From positions 2,596,001 through 2,660,000 of the forward strand of contig JALIZF010001940.1 in the NCBI GenBank assembly GCA_029948255.1: a stretch of 64,000 nt of DNA, read 5' to 3'. Under the pieces are notes generated by a model. The model saw only the letters and a program-made list of their open reading frames with translations. It ran no database searches and had not been told where the DNA came from. Positions 22,950-37,252 of this stretch are shown here, piece after piece. This stretch comes from Telmatactis stephensoni (Eukaryota; Cnidaria; Anthozoa; Actiniaria; Isophelliidae). Both the position numbers and the translations under genes were made by a program. Each line of letters starts with the position of its first letter. The stretch's first letter is position 1.

Positions 22950-25150
22950 TACCACATCCACTGAGGTGGGTGTGGTAAAAACTCTCTGCAATGACTCCGT
23001 CAGGCTTTAAGTAATATATAAATAAATATCAGTGGATAATTATCCAAGCCTAAGGCAAGGATCTTTAGACCTGATACAATGTTCCCCCAAGTTCTTCATA
23101 TTACTTAACAAACGTCTAGCTGTCAAATATCATATTGAATGTCCTAAGTTAAACTATTTTTGGGTTAGAAAATCTAAGTTTATCTTTATGCAACTAAAGG
23201 AAATTCTTTATCCAAGTATAACAATCTACATTACTGTAGTGACTTCTATTTTTTTCTAATGAATTATTAATGAGTTTGATAAAATTATCAAATGTGTCTT
23301 AAAGAAATATTCAGTAGTCCTGATGAGTTGTCAAAAAGAGGCAATGTTGATGGAGAATTTTATGAAGTAGACAGTTTCGGGGTTAGAAGTCCCTCTACAA
23401 ACTTCCAAACATAAAATTTTATCCAGGAAGCACATGAAAGTAAGTGTAGCCAGCAAATATTACCAGTCAGCAGGGGTTCATAAGGGAGTATGGAAACTGC
23501 AAACCACATACAAAATCTGAAGTCAAAAACCGTAAAACCACAGGTTAAATAACAAATAACCACAAAACCGCATCAAAAATAATGCAAAAACGCATCACCA
23601 CAAACCCTTACGTCCCCCTCGTGGTTTCACGGTGATCATTGTAGAGAGGTGATCATCATTGGAAGGATAAAACTATTATTTTCACCGCGTCCTATATAAT
23701 AACTGGTCACTTAGCAGATTAATGCAGTTTATCATTACTAAATAACTTTTCATATGAATGCTGTAAGACATACATGTATTTCTATAGATATATTTTTAGC
23801 TTGTATACTAATTTAAAACCATTAATGAGGATAAAATATTCTTTTTCACAAAATTGCAAAATATCGGGTGATTGCTGGGTAGTCATTATAAAAATAACAA
23901 ATGCACTTTGTTCAGTGTTCAAGTATATTAGTAAAGATTTTCTTTCGAAATGCATACACCCATTTCATAAAAGGTTGTCAGAGCTAAAGGCAATAGATGA
24001 TAGGAAATAGTTCATTCAAACTCCGAAGTAATCAAGACGTTTAAAGATAGCTTCATTATTCCGTTCATTTTGCTCTGAACAATGGATATCAATGTCTGAT
24101 TTGTTGACTTTCTTAATAAAAACAAATAGAAAACCCAACCATGAATAGTGGAATGACCTGGCTATCTCCTATCGCCTATCACCTTTAGTTTTGATGACCT
24201 TTTTTAAAATAGGTGTATAATAGGTGCAAATAAAATTAAGATAATGTATTTCATCTTTGATCAAAACTATTCTTTTCCTTGAATTACAAGACTTTAATCA
24301 CAAAGAATTTATAGTTTGATCAGACGATATTCAAGACTGGGCCAATGCAATAACAATTTTCAAAACCCAATTTCTTATTCTCAAGGAGAATTTAGTACTT
24401 GATCAGTGAGAATGCTTTAGTTTGATGGTATTTTATTGGGACACCTTTTATCTGCAGTTTATCCAGAACTAACTAGATGTCTAATTCCATAAACATGTAG
24501 CTATTTAATAACATAATATTAATATGAATTTAGATTTTTTTGGAAAGTCACTTTCCTTTCTCTCAGACAGATTTAGTTTGTCACACAGTGAAATCAGTGA
24601 GCGACAAGAAAAAAACCCTGGGGGAGGGCCGGACTCATTTACTTTGGTTTAGATTGATCATTAGTAATTTCTATTTTGTGATGCCAGCTATTTTACCCCT
24701 AAAGGATACCAATAACAACATTATTAAAAAATGTCAGACAATCTTGTATTGATTTCTGTAAAAGCGGTACCAGAGCCCACGATTTTGACCCACGAAAAGG
24801 TACCGTGATCATCCTTGCCAAAAATATATGGGAGTTTCTACCCACCCCAGCCCCTCTTCCCACCCCACCCTAGCTCCCCATTCCTCTCCACGCCCCACCA
24901 TCATCTCCTCCATCATAAAACACAGTTTTCAGAGAGACTTTATTATGTATACCACTTAGTTAAGTTTTACAAAATTGCAGAAGTTAAAAAACAGAAATTA
25001 TTGTTAACATTTTGTAATCATCTTCGCATAGTCTATAGAGGCTTTGCAACATCTTGTGACAGCAGCCATGACAGGAGGCAAGAACAATAGAGTTTGGACT
25101 AATCTGGTTTACATGACAAAGAGTTCAGTTTCCCAAGCTTAGCCTATGTA
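22950..25150. other. Spacer between PACSIN and DNMT3, AT-rich
   Basis: No gene recognised. Contains one stray 17-bp minisatellite unit at about 23630-23655 and a C-rich tract at 24840-24920. Small frames at 23032, 23774 and 24540 show no domain. Confidence 0.4.
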
Positions 25151-25152
25151 GT

Positions 25153-25209
25153 GAGGGGAGAGGGGGAGGGGAGGGGAAGGTCCTTCCCCTCCCCTCCCCC
25201 TCTTTCCTC
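25153..25209. repeat. G-rich/C-rich perfect hairpin
   Basis: GAGGGGAGAGGGGGAGGGGA (25153) continues to GGGGAAGG and is mirrored by CCTTCCCCTCCCC and CCCCTCTTTCCTC. The arms are about 28 bp with almost no loop. The G-strand also carries five runs of four or more G (quadruplex potential). Confidence 0.75.
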
Positions 25210-25411
25210 ATGCCACTATACAGGCTAGAGAAAGCTAAGCCCAGTTGAGCTAAAGACTGGTTTCACTTTGATGCGAGTAGCTGAAATATATGGAGCACAA
25301 GGATTAAAAAGGTTCATTTTTGTTGTGCTTGCAATGCTGCTGTGCTTGAACCCATGCAATCGCAATGAAAATGGAGCATTATGATCCTTGCACTGTCTTG
25401 TGCTTGCACTG

Positions 25412-25680
25412 CTAGGGGAACCAGGCTTGAAAAACTCCACTAATGACATAATATAGGCACAAGTAACAATGTACTGCATATTTCACATGCCGAGTCTTAG
25501 AACAAGCAACATACACAGACTCGGTTAATGTACTGCTCACTAGCAGTGTTTGTCTTTTCTCATACCTATGAGATAAATGCAGCAGTGCAAGCACCATACA
25601 CAGACTCAGTAATGTACTGCTCATTAGTAGTGCTTGTCTAGCTTTTCTCACACCTATGAAATGAATGTAGCCCTGATCTT
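25412..25680 (-). repeat. Dispersed repeat (family B, copy 2)
   Basis: Two tandem units with ACACAGACTC-GT-AATGTACTGCTCA-TAG-AGTG-TTGTCT (25512 and 25599), inverse to the units at 11977 and 12039. The minus-strand small frames here are repeat-derived. Confidence 0.5.
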
Positions 25681-26165
25681 AAATTAAGCAAAATACTACT
25701 AATGAATTGGATGAAATTATTAAGTTTACATATTTTTTTATATTTTCAAGGTTGAAGTTCATAAAACAGGTCCACAAATAGGGGTCCATGGGCGTGTCTA
25801 TGAAGGGGGTCCAGGGTCCACTTTTGGACCAGCTGCATCATTTTCAAATAATATTTCTTTTTGCATTCAAGGGCTGGTCACAAAATGACGGTTTGACTGT
25901 AGGTTTTGTGCAGTCACATTTTTGTCTAGAGCAAGTTTATCTGACTGTGAGAAGGCAGGATACAGCACAGTTACAAAATAGGATATTGTCATCCAAAACT
26001 TAAATTTTTTCATGCACAGCAATGAACTGACATGTAATTTCTCAGCAGGATGTGGTCTTAGCTTGTTCACAGTCATGTAAAATGTGCTCTCCCATATACA
26101 GATTGCACTGGTTCAGTTTATTCTCAAATGTAAATTCTTTACCCCAGATGAAAATTAACAGCATA

Positions 26166-26310
26166 TTAAGCTGCGTCTACACTCGATAACAAAAAAATGC
26201 CATTTTTTCCTTGTCAAAGCAAATGTGCATGCTAAGATGACAAAAAAATACCCCTTTCTTCCTTTCAAGGAAAACCTGTCAAGGAAACGTTTGTGTAGAT
26301 GCAGCTTTAA
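26166..26310. mobile_element. TTAA-flanked MITE, family D, copy 1
   Basis: TTAAGCTGCGTCTACAC at the left and GTGTAGATGCAGCTTTAA at the right are inverted repeats. The core has AATGCCATTTTTTCCTTGTCAA and matching TTTCAAGGAAAA. The TTAA border suggests a piggyBac-type target site. Copy 2 is at 49580-49733. Confidence 0.65.
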
Positions 26311-26544
26311 TACTGTAGCTATATCTAATATTATTAATTAGCATTGATTTGAATTATTGGTGTTTGTCCAACCACAAATTTTATTATTAGTAATCGCCTA
26401 CTCCTAAAATAAAATTATGCAAGTGTTTTGAATGCTGTTAGTGTCTTGTCATGATATTAAAGAGCATCTGTCTGACACATTTTTCAAAATTAAGTGAACT
26501 GTACTATCACTGTTGATCACTGTTTCACACTTTGATGCATTTGC

Positions 26545-26652
26545 TTTTTTTTTTTTTTTTTTTTTGCCATAGATAACCATCAGGAATTTTCATTTTCACT
26601 TCTTAAAGGTACCCAAACTTTACTCCTCTCCCCGCCCCCCCCCCCCCCCCCC
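26545..26652 (+). repeat. Poly-T (21) and poly-C (18) homopolymers
   Basis: T run 26545-26565 and C run 26635-26652 followed by A10. A G run lies at 27007-27022. These are places where the assembly is likely to be unreliable. Confidence 0.9.
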
Positions 26653-27309
26653 AAAAAAAAAAGGACAAAAAAACCCTTGGTCATATCGTACCTATTTGAG
26701 AGCGAAGCCCTCCGCTCCCCATCCTACCCGATTTAGAGACCTGACGTTATGTTGCTTCAGCAAGAATAAAAGGACCAAAATGTTACGCGCCGCATCGCTA
26801 AACGAAGCATCCTCTGTATGGCGCTCGAAACGGAAAAATAGAGAAAAGTAGACTGTTCCCAATGCCTTCTCTTTTCTTCTGACTTCCCCTCGCTTGCTAT
26901 GTAAACTATGAACAACTTACGACATAGTTACAGAGCAACCTCTGGAAATCGGACAGGAGGCCAAGGAAAGTTGTCTGTGTTTTAGCCGTCCTCGGAGACC
27001 CAGGGAGGGGGGGGGGGGGGGGAGGAGTCTAATAACCATGTGATCCTAAAGTCTTTTTTGTCATTGTTCTTTAACTTTTAAGCTCTAAACTGCGCTAATA
27101 TGAAAATTTAACGTGACAGTCTCGATCTGTAAAATATTTTCCCTCTCCGAATTAACTGTTCTAATTGCAGTTGTCTGTTTCATTCTGTGCCATTCGATAT
27201 ATTTTGTTTTGCTTCGAGCCGTTTGATTGCTTGCTTGCTGATTGCTTGATTACACGTGCGTTTTTTGATTACGTGTTTTTATTTTGTTTTGCTTTGTTTC
27301 GTCTCGTAT

Positions 27310-27550
27310 GTTTCTCTCTCCCTCCCTCCCTTCCTTCCTTCCTTTTCTATCTGTTTCATTCTTTCATTCTTTCTCTCTCTTTCTTTCTCATTTGTTCATT
27401 TAATAATCACTCATTCTTTCGTTTTTTCTTATTTCTTTCTTCTTTACTTTCTTTCTTTCGTTCTTTCTTTCGTTCGTTCTTTCTTTCTTTCTTTCTTTCG
27501 TTCTTTCTCATTTGTTAATTAATCATTCATTCTTTCTTTCTTTCTTCTTT
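27310..27550 (+). repeat. Pyrimidine microsatellite (TTCT/TTTC)
   Basis: Nearly pure C/T, about 350 bp upstream of the DNMT3 start codon. The Phe/Ser/Leu frames across it are compositional. Confidence 0.85.
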
Positions 27551-27901
27551 TCTTTCATACGAAGTTTATTTTTAAATTCTGCTCGTTTTCAATGTTCCCA
27601 TCCCTTTCAGTGTTGCCAATCAAACCGTTGTTAGGTTTACTAACTGTTTCTACACTGCGTGGTACCCGGTACTGGTATTCGTGCGTAAAACCTTTTAAAG
27701 TTACAATTTCAATCTCATATTAAATCAACCTCGAATATCAAATTAGCAACGTGCACATAGCACAACTCTTGCGTGAAATAATTGAATTCTATTTAAATTC
27801 ATAATGCACCAACTAATTATGCTTGACATAATTAACATTCACAACTTAATTAACCTTTCCTGTCCCCAATCCACGTCTCTGATCTTCTTGCACACTTAGT
27901 C

Positions 27902-30900
27902 ATGGAGAACGACAGAGCTATGCCTATCACTGCAGAAGAGACGCCTCTCACAGCCAAAGAAAACGAGGTATGACAGAAATTATTGCTTAGTTACGCTCCC
28001 ATGGGGTTTCTTGAAAGGTTTCTTGTCTTTAAACACCTAGTGAATTCCTGCTAACACTTCTTGAAGAAGTGTGAATTGTTTTGTTCAAGTCATCAAACTT
28101 GCAAACACTAAGTGACACATTTTACACGGCTTAAGATTACAGGATTTCTAAACAATTAGCTGCCAAACAACTGTTAGCAAAGATAAAGTTATATCTCTAA
28201 ATCTGCGTGCATTCAGGTTTGCTTTCTTGAATCTTAGATGTCAAATTCCTTGCCCAAATTCTCTAACAACAAGACACGTGTTAGCGATGCATACGTGCAG
28301 TCACTAGGGAAGGGTCCCTTGGGATGTGCAGTGAACCGTAAATCTACTGTGTTGTGTGGAGGAGTTGGCAAACACAGTGGTTACAAAGAATTCAAGAAAT
28401 TTGACCTTTTGGGTTGTATCACCCAGCAAGGTGTGGATTACCATATGTACTTCATTACTTTATCAGCTTTCAATCAAAACTAATATTGTGACATTCTTCA
28501 GTATCTGTCAGAGTGCCATCTTTGCAGTTATTCGCGTACGTACTTAATTATGTTGTAGAGCCAGGAAAAGCAACGATTTTTCACGATTTTTGCCTATAAG
28601 TAAAAAGTTGCCACAAAAATGGTAAAAATCACGTGTTTGCAAGTTTCATGTTCCCATTTTGAGTTCATAGTGAGTCATATAGACCCTGACTTCTATCAGG
28701 GTCCCCCGTATACCCCTTTGCAAAATGAAATCACGCAAAAATATTTGGTCTTTTCATGCATCACGGATAATTTAAAAAATCTCTTTCACGTTCACAAAAA
28801 AGTCAAAAGTTGCTTTTACGTGCATGCAAAAAAAGATTTTAGAAATTAAAAAACTTATCACCTTTCACGTCAAAATATATCAGTCATTCACATTTCATGC
28901 AAAAGGTATAGGGGATCCTGTTCTATGTGCTCAAACAATATACAGTACAATAAGGGGTTTCATAAGCATAGGCATGTATAAATTAGACAAGGGACTTATG
29001 GATTTGGGTATAGACTTGCATCCTAGGGGGAGAGGAGGGGTGTTTGGCTAAAGCCTTGAACTTCTGGGGTGGGACTCCCATATATTTTGGATAGGGAAGA
29101 TTGTCATACCTTTCAGGTTTAGATGTCAATAAAACAAGGGGGTTTGGTACCTTGATACAGCTTGCCCACCACCAAACGTTTCTAATTAAAAGTAAAAGTA
29201 CCAACTTTGGCCGCCCATAACTTTGGTGCTATTCATCCAAACTACTTCAAAATTCCAACTTTTACTACTTTTGGTGTGCTCTTTTCAAATATTATATTTT
29301 TGTTTATTTTTTTAAATTTCAAATGTCACTATGTGTCACGCAATGTGTGCAAAATCCCCATTTGGGGTGAAAACGAAACTCCAAACCGTCATTCCTGACC
29401 AAAATATGTGGGAACCAACCCCTCAGGAATTCAGTGGATTCTTCGGTATGTATCGATTAGTTTGTGGCCAGCCACACCTAGAGTATCCCTTAATTCTGAG
29501 GTCACAGTGGTAAAGTAGTGGGTTTTGTCAGGAATCAGTTAGAAATGACTAGAGCTTTATATAGAATGATTGTGAATATTCCAAAAAGGAGTTAAATGCT
29601 GCAAATACTGTAGTGACTTCCATCAGTGGGGGAGCTAGGGGGAGGGGAGGGGAGGAGTTCAAACACCAGCACACATATGCTTCAATCTCTCATCCAAATT
29701 GCCTCTCTACTGTCTAACCACCTTGCCTTCTCCCACCCATTTGCCACACCCTACTCTTGGTTTTCTGTCCCCTCGCAAACCTTCCAATATCTGAGTTGTC
29801 TGTAAGGATCAAGCCAGAAAAAATGCAGACATTCTGACTACTATCTCAAAAGAAGTGATCTTTGATCAAATTTGAAATTCTCTTCAAACTTCTTTCATTT
29901 TGGAAGAAAAGATCAGAATTTCATCTTAGGTGAAATTTAATATTGTTCTTGCATCAATTATCCCAGGTGACTAACATCCCAATTAAGACTGAAAGCCCCA
30001 AGAAGCCTAAAGCAAAAAGAAGGCTTAACTTCTGTGACGGCTACAAGAAGAAGAGAAAAAGAAAGCATCAGCCTAAAGAAACAAAAGTTGCTAAAGACTA
30101 TGCATGCATTGATGAGAAGGAAAAGGTGGATAAAGACCTAACAGGGGATAGAGGCTTGAAAACACCATCCAAGCAGAGTGATGAGAGGAAGGTGTATATA
30201 CATTCATTTGATCTTTTGGACTGCATTATTCATCCATCCATCCACATATTTCATTCATTCACCCATTCTCCCATCCATCCATCCATTCATTCACATTCAT
30301 GCATTCATTTATTCATTCATTTGCTCATTCATTCATCCTTTCATTCATTTTTTAGTCCATCCATTTGCCCTTTTTAACTCGTGGATTGCAAATCCACGAG
30401 TTATTGTTACACAATTGAGGAAAAGCAAAGTCCTTAGGAAAAACCCTCTATTGTCTAATGATTCCTCTAAGCCGATTTAATGTTCTTTTTTAGATTGAAC
30501 TAGAAGTGAGTTTTACGTTTGGTGATCTTGTATGGGCCAAATTAAAAGGATTTGATTGGTGGCCAGGCAGGGTAGTATCGTACCTGGAAGCAAGAAGATC
30601 AGCACCCAATCCTGGACATCACTGGGTCAAGTGGTTTGGAGACCATAAGTTTTCTCAGGTACATATTGACCTGGGGGGGGGGGACTCCAATCGTAAATGG
30701 ACGGGGATGCTCGTCGTACCTTTTAGGGGTCAAAATCTGCAATCTGGTACCTTTTAGGGTGTCTCAGACTTAAGTGGACTACCAGAGACATAGCTGGTAC
30801 CTTTTAGGGACTGTTTTGGGGTAAATAAACTACCTAAAATAAGCATGAAAGGGACGATTTTGACGATCTGAATTGAGTCTTCAAAGCACATCGTCTTCAA

Positions 30901-33900
30901 AACACATAACAAATGTTTCATTACTTTAATTCTTTATTATTGTTTTTGAATTGGTACCTTTTAGGGGTAGAAATCAATTGTTGTCACTCCCACTCAGGTA
31001 CCTTTTAGGGATCATTTTCAACATTTCCGACGAGCATCCCCGTCCTCTTATATATAGGAGTCCCCCCCCCCCCCCCCCGGGCATATTGATATAGTGAATT
31101 CTCTCTAAAGCGGACATTGTTGACACCAGCTCTTAGTGTCCGACTTAGAGAGGTATTCGCCTTAGAGGGAGTTTCATTATAGACATGTACAATTCAAAAA
31201 GGCTGGGACTAAGCAAATGCGTCATGCACCTTAGAGAGGTATCCGCTTTAGAAGGTGTTTCATTATTATTAGACATGTTCAATTTGAAGCAATTTGAAAA
31301 GGCTGGGACAAGGCAAATGTGTCCGGCTTAGAGAGGTGTCCGCCTTACTTGGGTGTCCAAATTGAGAAAATACGCTCCACGAAATAAACGCCAATTTTAA
31401 AAACTCGCATTAATGAATTAGAGTCAATCAAGGCGAGCGTTAATTTTCACGACATTTGATTTCTGGCGATTTTTTCTCGATACACTGCTCAGTTAAAGTA
31501 CACATATTTTAATTTTTACAGAGTAACAATACTAGAGTCATCGCAAATTCAAATATTTGTGTCTATCATGCTTAAATTTCATTTAATTGGGCATTGATTG
31601 AAACTGGAAATGGGGTATTGGATCACTAAAAGTTTATAATTTAGTTATTACTTTAGTGAACGTTTGGATTGTTGAAAAAGAATCGAATGCTGTATAACAA
31701 ATTGTTATAAGAACTGTTTTGCTTAGGACGATCTATCTTGGTTGTTAGAAAAATAAGTAAAAACAAAACACAAAACATGACATAACAAGACAAGACAGCA
31801 CAACAACAACAACAACAACAACAATAACAACAACAACAACAATAACAACAAAAACAACAACAACAACAATAACACAACAACAAAAAAGGAAAATCAAAGC
31901 AAGACGAAAAAAAAACACCAAAAAGAAAAGTTTCAAAAAGAAATTAAAAAGAAAAGGAAAGAAAAAAGGAAAAGAAAGAAAAGGAAAGGAAAAGAAAGAA
32001 AACAAGAAAATTAAGAAAAGAAAAGAAGTTGTTGACTGTAAAGTTTTCTCAAAAAAATGATTGACTTTTGTGATATTTTCAATAAGGTCATTCATATGGC
32101 TGTGCGACCATTTCGCGAGTTTGAAGTCAAGTACAATCCGTCCAAGATGAGAGGGCTTTACAAGAAAGCTTTGTATGAAGTACTTGAGGTCAGTAAAACC
32201 TTGACTACCCTACCCTCCCTTAGCAGAGCGTTAAAATTGATTCGAAAGTTCAAAAGTGACATGGCATGTAAATAAGATGTGATGTACCGTACTCCGCTTT
32301 TTGGTTACGTTTAGAAATATCTTGCTACCGTAACTAGTGTCAGTGCCGTGATGTCTATAAAAACATTCGAAATTCCTGCGTAACCGTGTCGTGACCGTGC
32401 GGTGCCGTTTTCACAGTCATACGAAATCTGCTCTATAGAAACGAGTGCATAAGCTTATGCACGGTTACGCAGGAATTTCTAATGTTTTTACAGACATCAC
32501 GGCACTGATACGGCACGGCGCGGTAAGTTTCCCACTCATACGAAATCTACTCTAATATAACTGATATCAGCTGAACATCTGTATGGGACTGTTTACATGA
32601 TACCGGAATGAGTTTCGTTCCGGTATGAAATTCAGTTTCAAACCACGTTTAAAAAATCTAGCCTGTAAAGCAGGCATTTATGTCCTTTTCTGTTTTTGTT
32701 TTTTTTTCAATTCTTCTCTCACTGCTAAAGAGGTTTCATACTGATATGAGTGTCGTACCACGTTTACATGATACTGGTACGAAATGTCGTTCCTGAGAAT
32801 GAGCGTTTCGTTACGGAAAGAAAACCCGAATGAACTCATTCCGGAATGACTGGTTCTGGAATGAAATATTACTCTGGTATCATGTAAACACATGCAAAGA
32901 ATCGAAATTATGGCAACCGGGATGAACTCGTTCAGGAACGAAACTCATTCCGGCTATCATGTAAACATCCTCTTTATAATTGATGAAAATATTTTGTTTC
33001 TCAACATGTAGCTCGCTGCAAAGCGTTCTAAACGCGCGTTCACCAGAGCGGACATAAAAGTCAAAGAACCGGCCAAAAAGAAACAGCGAAAAGACAAGAG
33101 AAAAAAATTAGGGACTTCTGCGTCTCCCCCCGGAAAAGACAACGACGAGCCTTTGAGTGAGGAAGAGTATCGCGAAGTCATTGTTGATTGGGCATTGGAT
33201 GGATTTCTGCCGGATGGACCGGGGGGGTTTGCTCCAACAGAAGGTGTGTAAAGAATATAAGCCTCGCTGCATTTATTAATTTTGTCCGTGAAATGAAGGG
33301 TTCCATGTGAAAAACGGCCTAAGTGACTTTTTTGGTGATATTTTTTCAATGATATAAAATAGTATAATTGACTTAATTTCCTATGATGGAAAAATTAATC
33401 TCAGGACATCCATCAAAAAGTCACTTAGGTCATTTTCACAGGGAACCCTTCATTTGATTATTCGTACTTTATATAATGTATAAATCTGTTATACATTTCT
33501 TCAGATGAAATGAATTTTAAGTTTCCCGTTGTGTCGTCGGACAGCGAAGATGACGATGAAGACGAACGTGAATCCGACGACTCTCCGAGTTCCGAGAAAG
33601 AAAAAGGCCGCTTTGGTAAACCAGTCAGTGAACCAAACCTCGCAAGTGACGTCAAAGGTATTTCTAAGGAAGAATGTAATGCGCATGCTCGAAAAATGTC
33701 GCACGCGTCGTTGGGTTTCGGAATATAAAAGCCATAACACTTTTACACTAAAATATTGGTTCTTCTAATTGATCTTTGAGAGATATGGCTTTTAATACAA
33801 TCGTTGTATTGTCATCGAGTCGTTTTGTTTCTTCAAGTGCCGACTTACTAATTTATGGAATCTTTTAAAGTGTTTATTGGAAGAATGGAAAAGCAGGTCA

Positions 33901-36900
33901 ACCAGACCCATTTCCCTGCCAACGCGCACTAAACTCTTTTGCTTGGCCACGGTATAGCGATAAACCTACAGAGCTGCTGTTTTCATTCTATTTTCATTAA
34001 CTAGCAATGCAATGATACATCAAAAACTGTTACCACTCCATTTGTGTTATAAACCAAAACACTCTCAGGGGGTTTTCGACTTCATGGCTAGTGTATTACA
34101 AACGTTTTCTTTTTTCACCCTTTAGCTCTTTTTGAAGAAGTTGTTGAGGGGAAACGGAAAATTGAAGGTAAAATAGATTGTGTCTTCACCTCATTCTATG
34201 TACCGAATGTAAAGAAGCAAATATACAATAATGGATGGATGGGTGACTGACGGACGGACGGACGGACGGACGGACGGACGGACGGACGGACGGACTGACT
34301 GACTGAAGGCAGAAAGAATTAAGGAATTGAGGGACGAAGGAAGGAAAGAAGGAAGGAAGGATCAAACGATCGAATCGAATGAATGAGTGATGAATTCTAA
34401 CTTGGAACACTTTTAAATCCAAAGAAATCTGTCTCGGTTGTGGCGATCTTAAGGTCTGTGCCAAGCACCCTCTTTTTGAAGGTGGACTATGCAAAGAATG
34501 TAAGGTATGCAAAGAATTATGGTATTCGTAGAATGTACGATATGTGGACACACGGTGGGGGGGGGGAGTTACAGTGTTCAGGAAATTTACAAACACTTTT
34601 TGGTGTAAATCTGTCCTTACCTGGGGAGCAAGGGTGGCCGAGTGGTTAGACCGCTTGCCTCTCACCGCTGTGGTCCCTGGTTCGATACCCGGACGGGGCG
34701 CTTCATGTGAGTTGAGTTTGTTAGTTCGTTCTCTCCCTTGCTTCGAGGGTTTTTCTCCGGGTCCTCCGGTTTTCCTCCCTCCATCAAAAACGAACTGGTG
34801 AGTCGAGTGATTATTTGCAAAATATTCAAGGTAGAGGTAGTGAGTGTGAGAGTATAGTGTCCCCCAATTAGTGCGCGAGCGCTAGAAGACTAGGACACTT
34901 CAATAAACAGTTATTTTTTTACCTTTTCAACAATACTAAAAACAGGACGAAAACGAACCTAGCTATTTTGGGTTGTTAGGTAAACGATCGAAGACTATTA
35001 GTAAAGACTAGGGCTACGTTCATACTAGTCCAAAATCCTTTAATGTAGAAACATAACACGCGCGTTATGGCTGCTATGTGTGTGTGTATGTAATATGTAT
35101 TTATAAATGTTTTATTTTGGGTTGGTAGGTAAACGATCGAAGACTATTAGTAAAGACTAGGGCTACGTTCATACTAGTCCAAAGTACTTTAGTGTAGAAA
35201 CATAACACGCGCGTTAATGCTGCTGTGTGTGTGTGTATGTAATATGTATGTAAATGTTCACACTTGTCCAAAATTCTCTAAGAGGAGATTTTTTCACGTC
35301 CAAGCATTGAGCAACAAAAACTTTTCAGTTAGAGTATAACTGTTGTACAAAGTCAAAGTTATTACTTTCAGAAATTTTAGGTTATTTGTAAGTGGTTTTG
35401 ATTAATAAAAGTAAGATAAAAGTGTTAATCCAAGGTAAAAATTTGAATCGAAAATGAGTTTTAGGCCCTCTTTCGCTCAATAGACCATTTCACGGATACC
35501 GTAGCTCAACCTCAGCCTCGTCACAGTGCAATATATTCTTTTGAAATATAGTACAGCCCGTGGAATTTTGATGTGCTTTCATTGTCCGTTGATGTGTAAA
35601 TTCCTTACATTACCGTGGAATGTACATAATATTCTAAAGAATATATTACACTGTGACGAGGCTGAGGTTGAGCTACGGTATCCGTGAAATGGTCTATTGC
35701 CATATAGTTCTTTACATTCAGATGATTTTTTTAATAATAAAGGTCTTTACTAAAACGAAAGCGTAAATTCTTATCCAGCTCTGGATAAATTTATTGGAAA
35801 TACCCAGCTATCAGTTCAACGATAAGTGCCTCGCGTGGCAGTTTCCTAATGCAGTTTCTCAACGTGTGCGGCGGGCTTAAAGGGTTATCAACCGAGCGCG
35901 CGGTCTGTATGGGAAAATATCAGACCGAGGTCTTGACAGTACGAGCGCAGCGACGTCTGTACAAAAAGACCGAGGTCTGATATTTTCCCATACAGACCGA
36001 GCAAATGAGGTTAATAAAATTTATTATATGGCTTTTAGAAGTCTCGCTAAAACAATTGCCAAACGCAAACTTTTCTTTTCATCCGGGACAGCGGTCCTGA
36101 TATGGCAACGGTACAGACAATGCGTTAGCCAATCAGAATTCAGGAAATTATCTAGCCATATAATAAGAGATTTATGCAAGAGATAGTGACTATCCATCCT
36201 TCACACTTGCAAGGATCAGAAGTGGACTTTCAGGGATTGAAAAGAGAATAGAAAATAACATCGACTAAAGAGAAAAAATCAAATTATTTGATATAATGTT
36301 GATATTTAACTGTCTGAAAATATAATAATTGAATATGAATAAATAATTTGAATAAGGTGAACGTGAATATACAAAAATAGAGCAAAAGAGTTCGAAATAA
36401 TATGTCGCTTTTAGCGAAAAAGTGGAAAAAGGAAGCTAAATCTGTATGAACATCAACTTAAATTAAGAAAAAAGAAAGAAAAGAAAAAAAAGGATTGTCC
36501 CTATCGAGACTCGAACCTGTTACCGAAAGCAAATTAGTATGCTAAATTTATGCAAAACCTAAAAAAATCGGACCATGCATCCAGACAAATCGCTGAATCA
36601 TCGCATGTTACGTATAGGATGGAGATTTCGGCCCCTTCCGCGCTATCCGGTAGAACGCAGCGAGCTTCGCAGGTCAAAGAGGGAGGAAACAGTACGGATC
36701 CTAGGCCGTAAATGACTGAACCTTACCACTAGGACTAACTGGTCTACTGAGGGATTTGGAGGACAAAATAACCTAGTGTATCTTGTGAATGGAATGTCTA
36801 TTGTTGTGCTAATTACGTGTATTGGTGGCGTAATGGAATAAGCCAGTGCTTTGTGATCGAAAGGTCTGGGGTTCGACTCGTTCTGCGGACGTTCCTTTTT

Positions 36901-36947
36901 TTTTTTTTTTTTTTAATCTTTACTTCTAATCTTCTTTTCTTCACTTT

Positions 36948-36994
<47 letters not shown>

Positions 36995-37221
36995 CTCTCT
37001 TTCTTGCTTTTTTCTTTCTTTCCTTCTTTCTTTCTTTCTCTCTTTCTTCCTTCTTTCCTTCTGTGATCTATGATGGTTTTTACCAAATAGATACAACACA
37101 TTTATTTATTTATATATTTATTTATTTATCTATTTATTTATTTATTCATTCATTCATTCATTCATTCATTCATTCATTCATTCATTCATTCATTCATTCA
37201 TTCATTCATTCATTCATTCAT

Positions 37222-37252
<31 letters not shown>

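Noticed and set aside
33458..33740. Minus-strand and +1 frames over DNMT3 exon 6
   Set aside because: Shadows of the acidic coding exon 33505-33657, whose splice sites and phase fit DNMT3.
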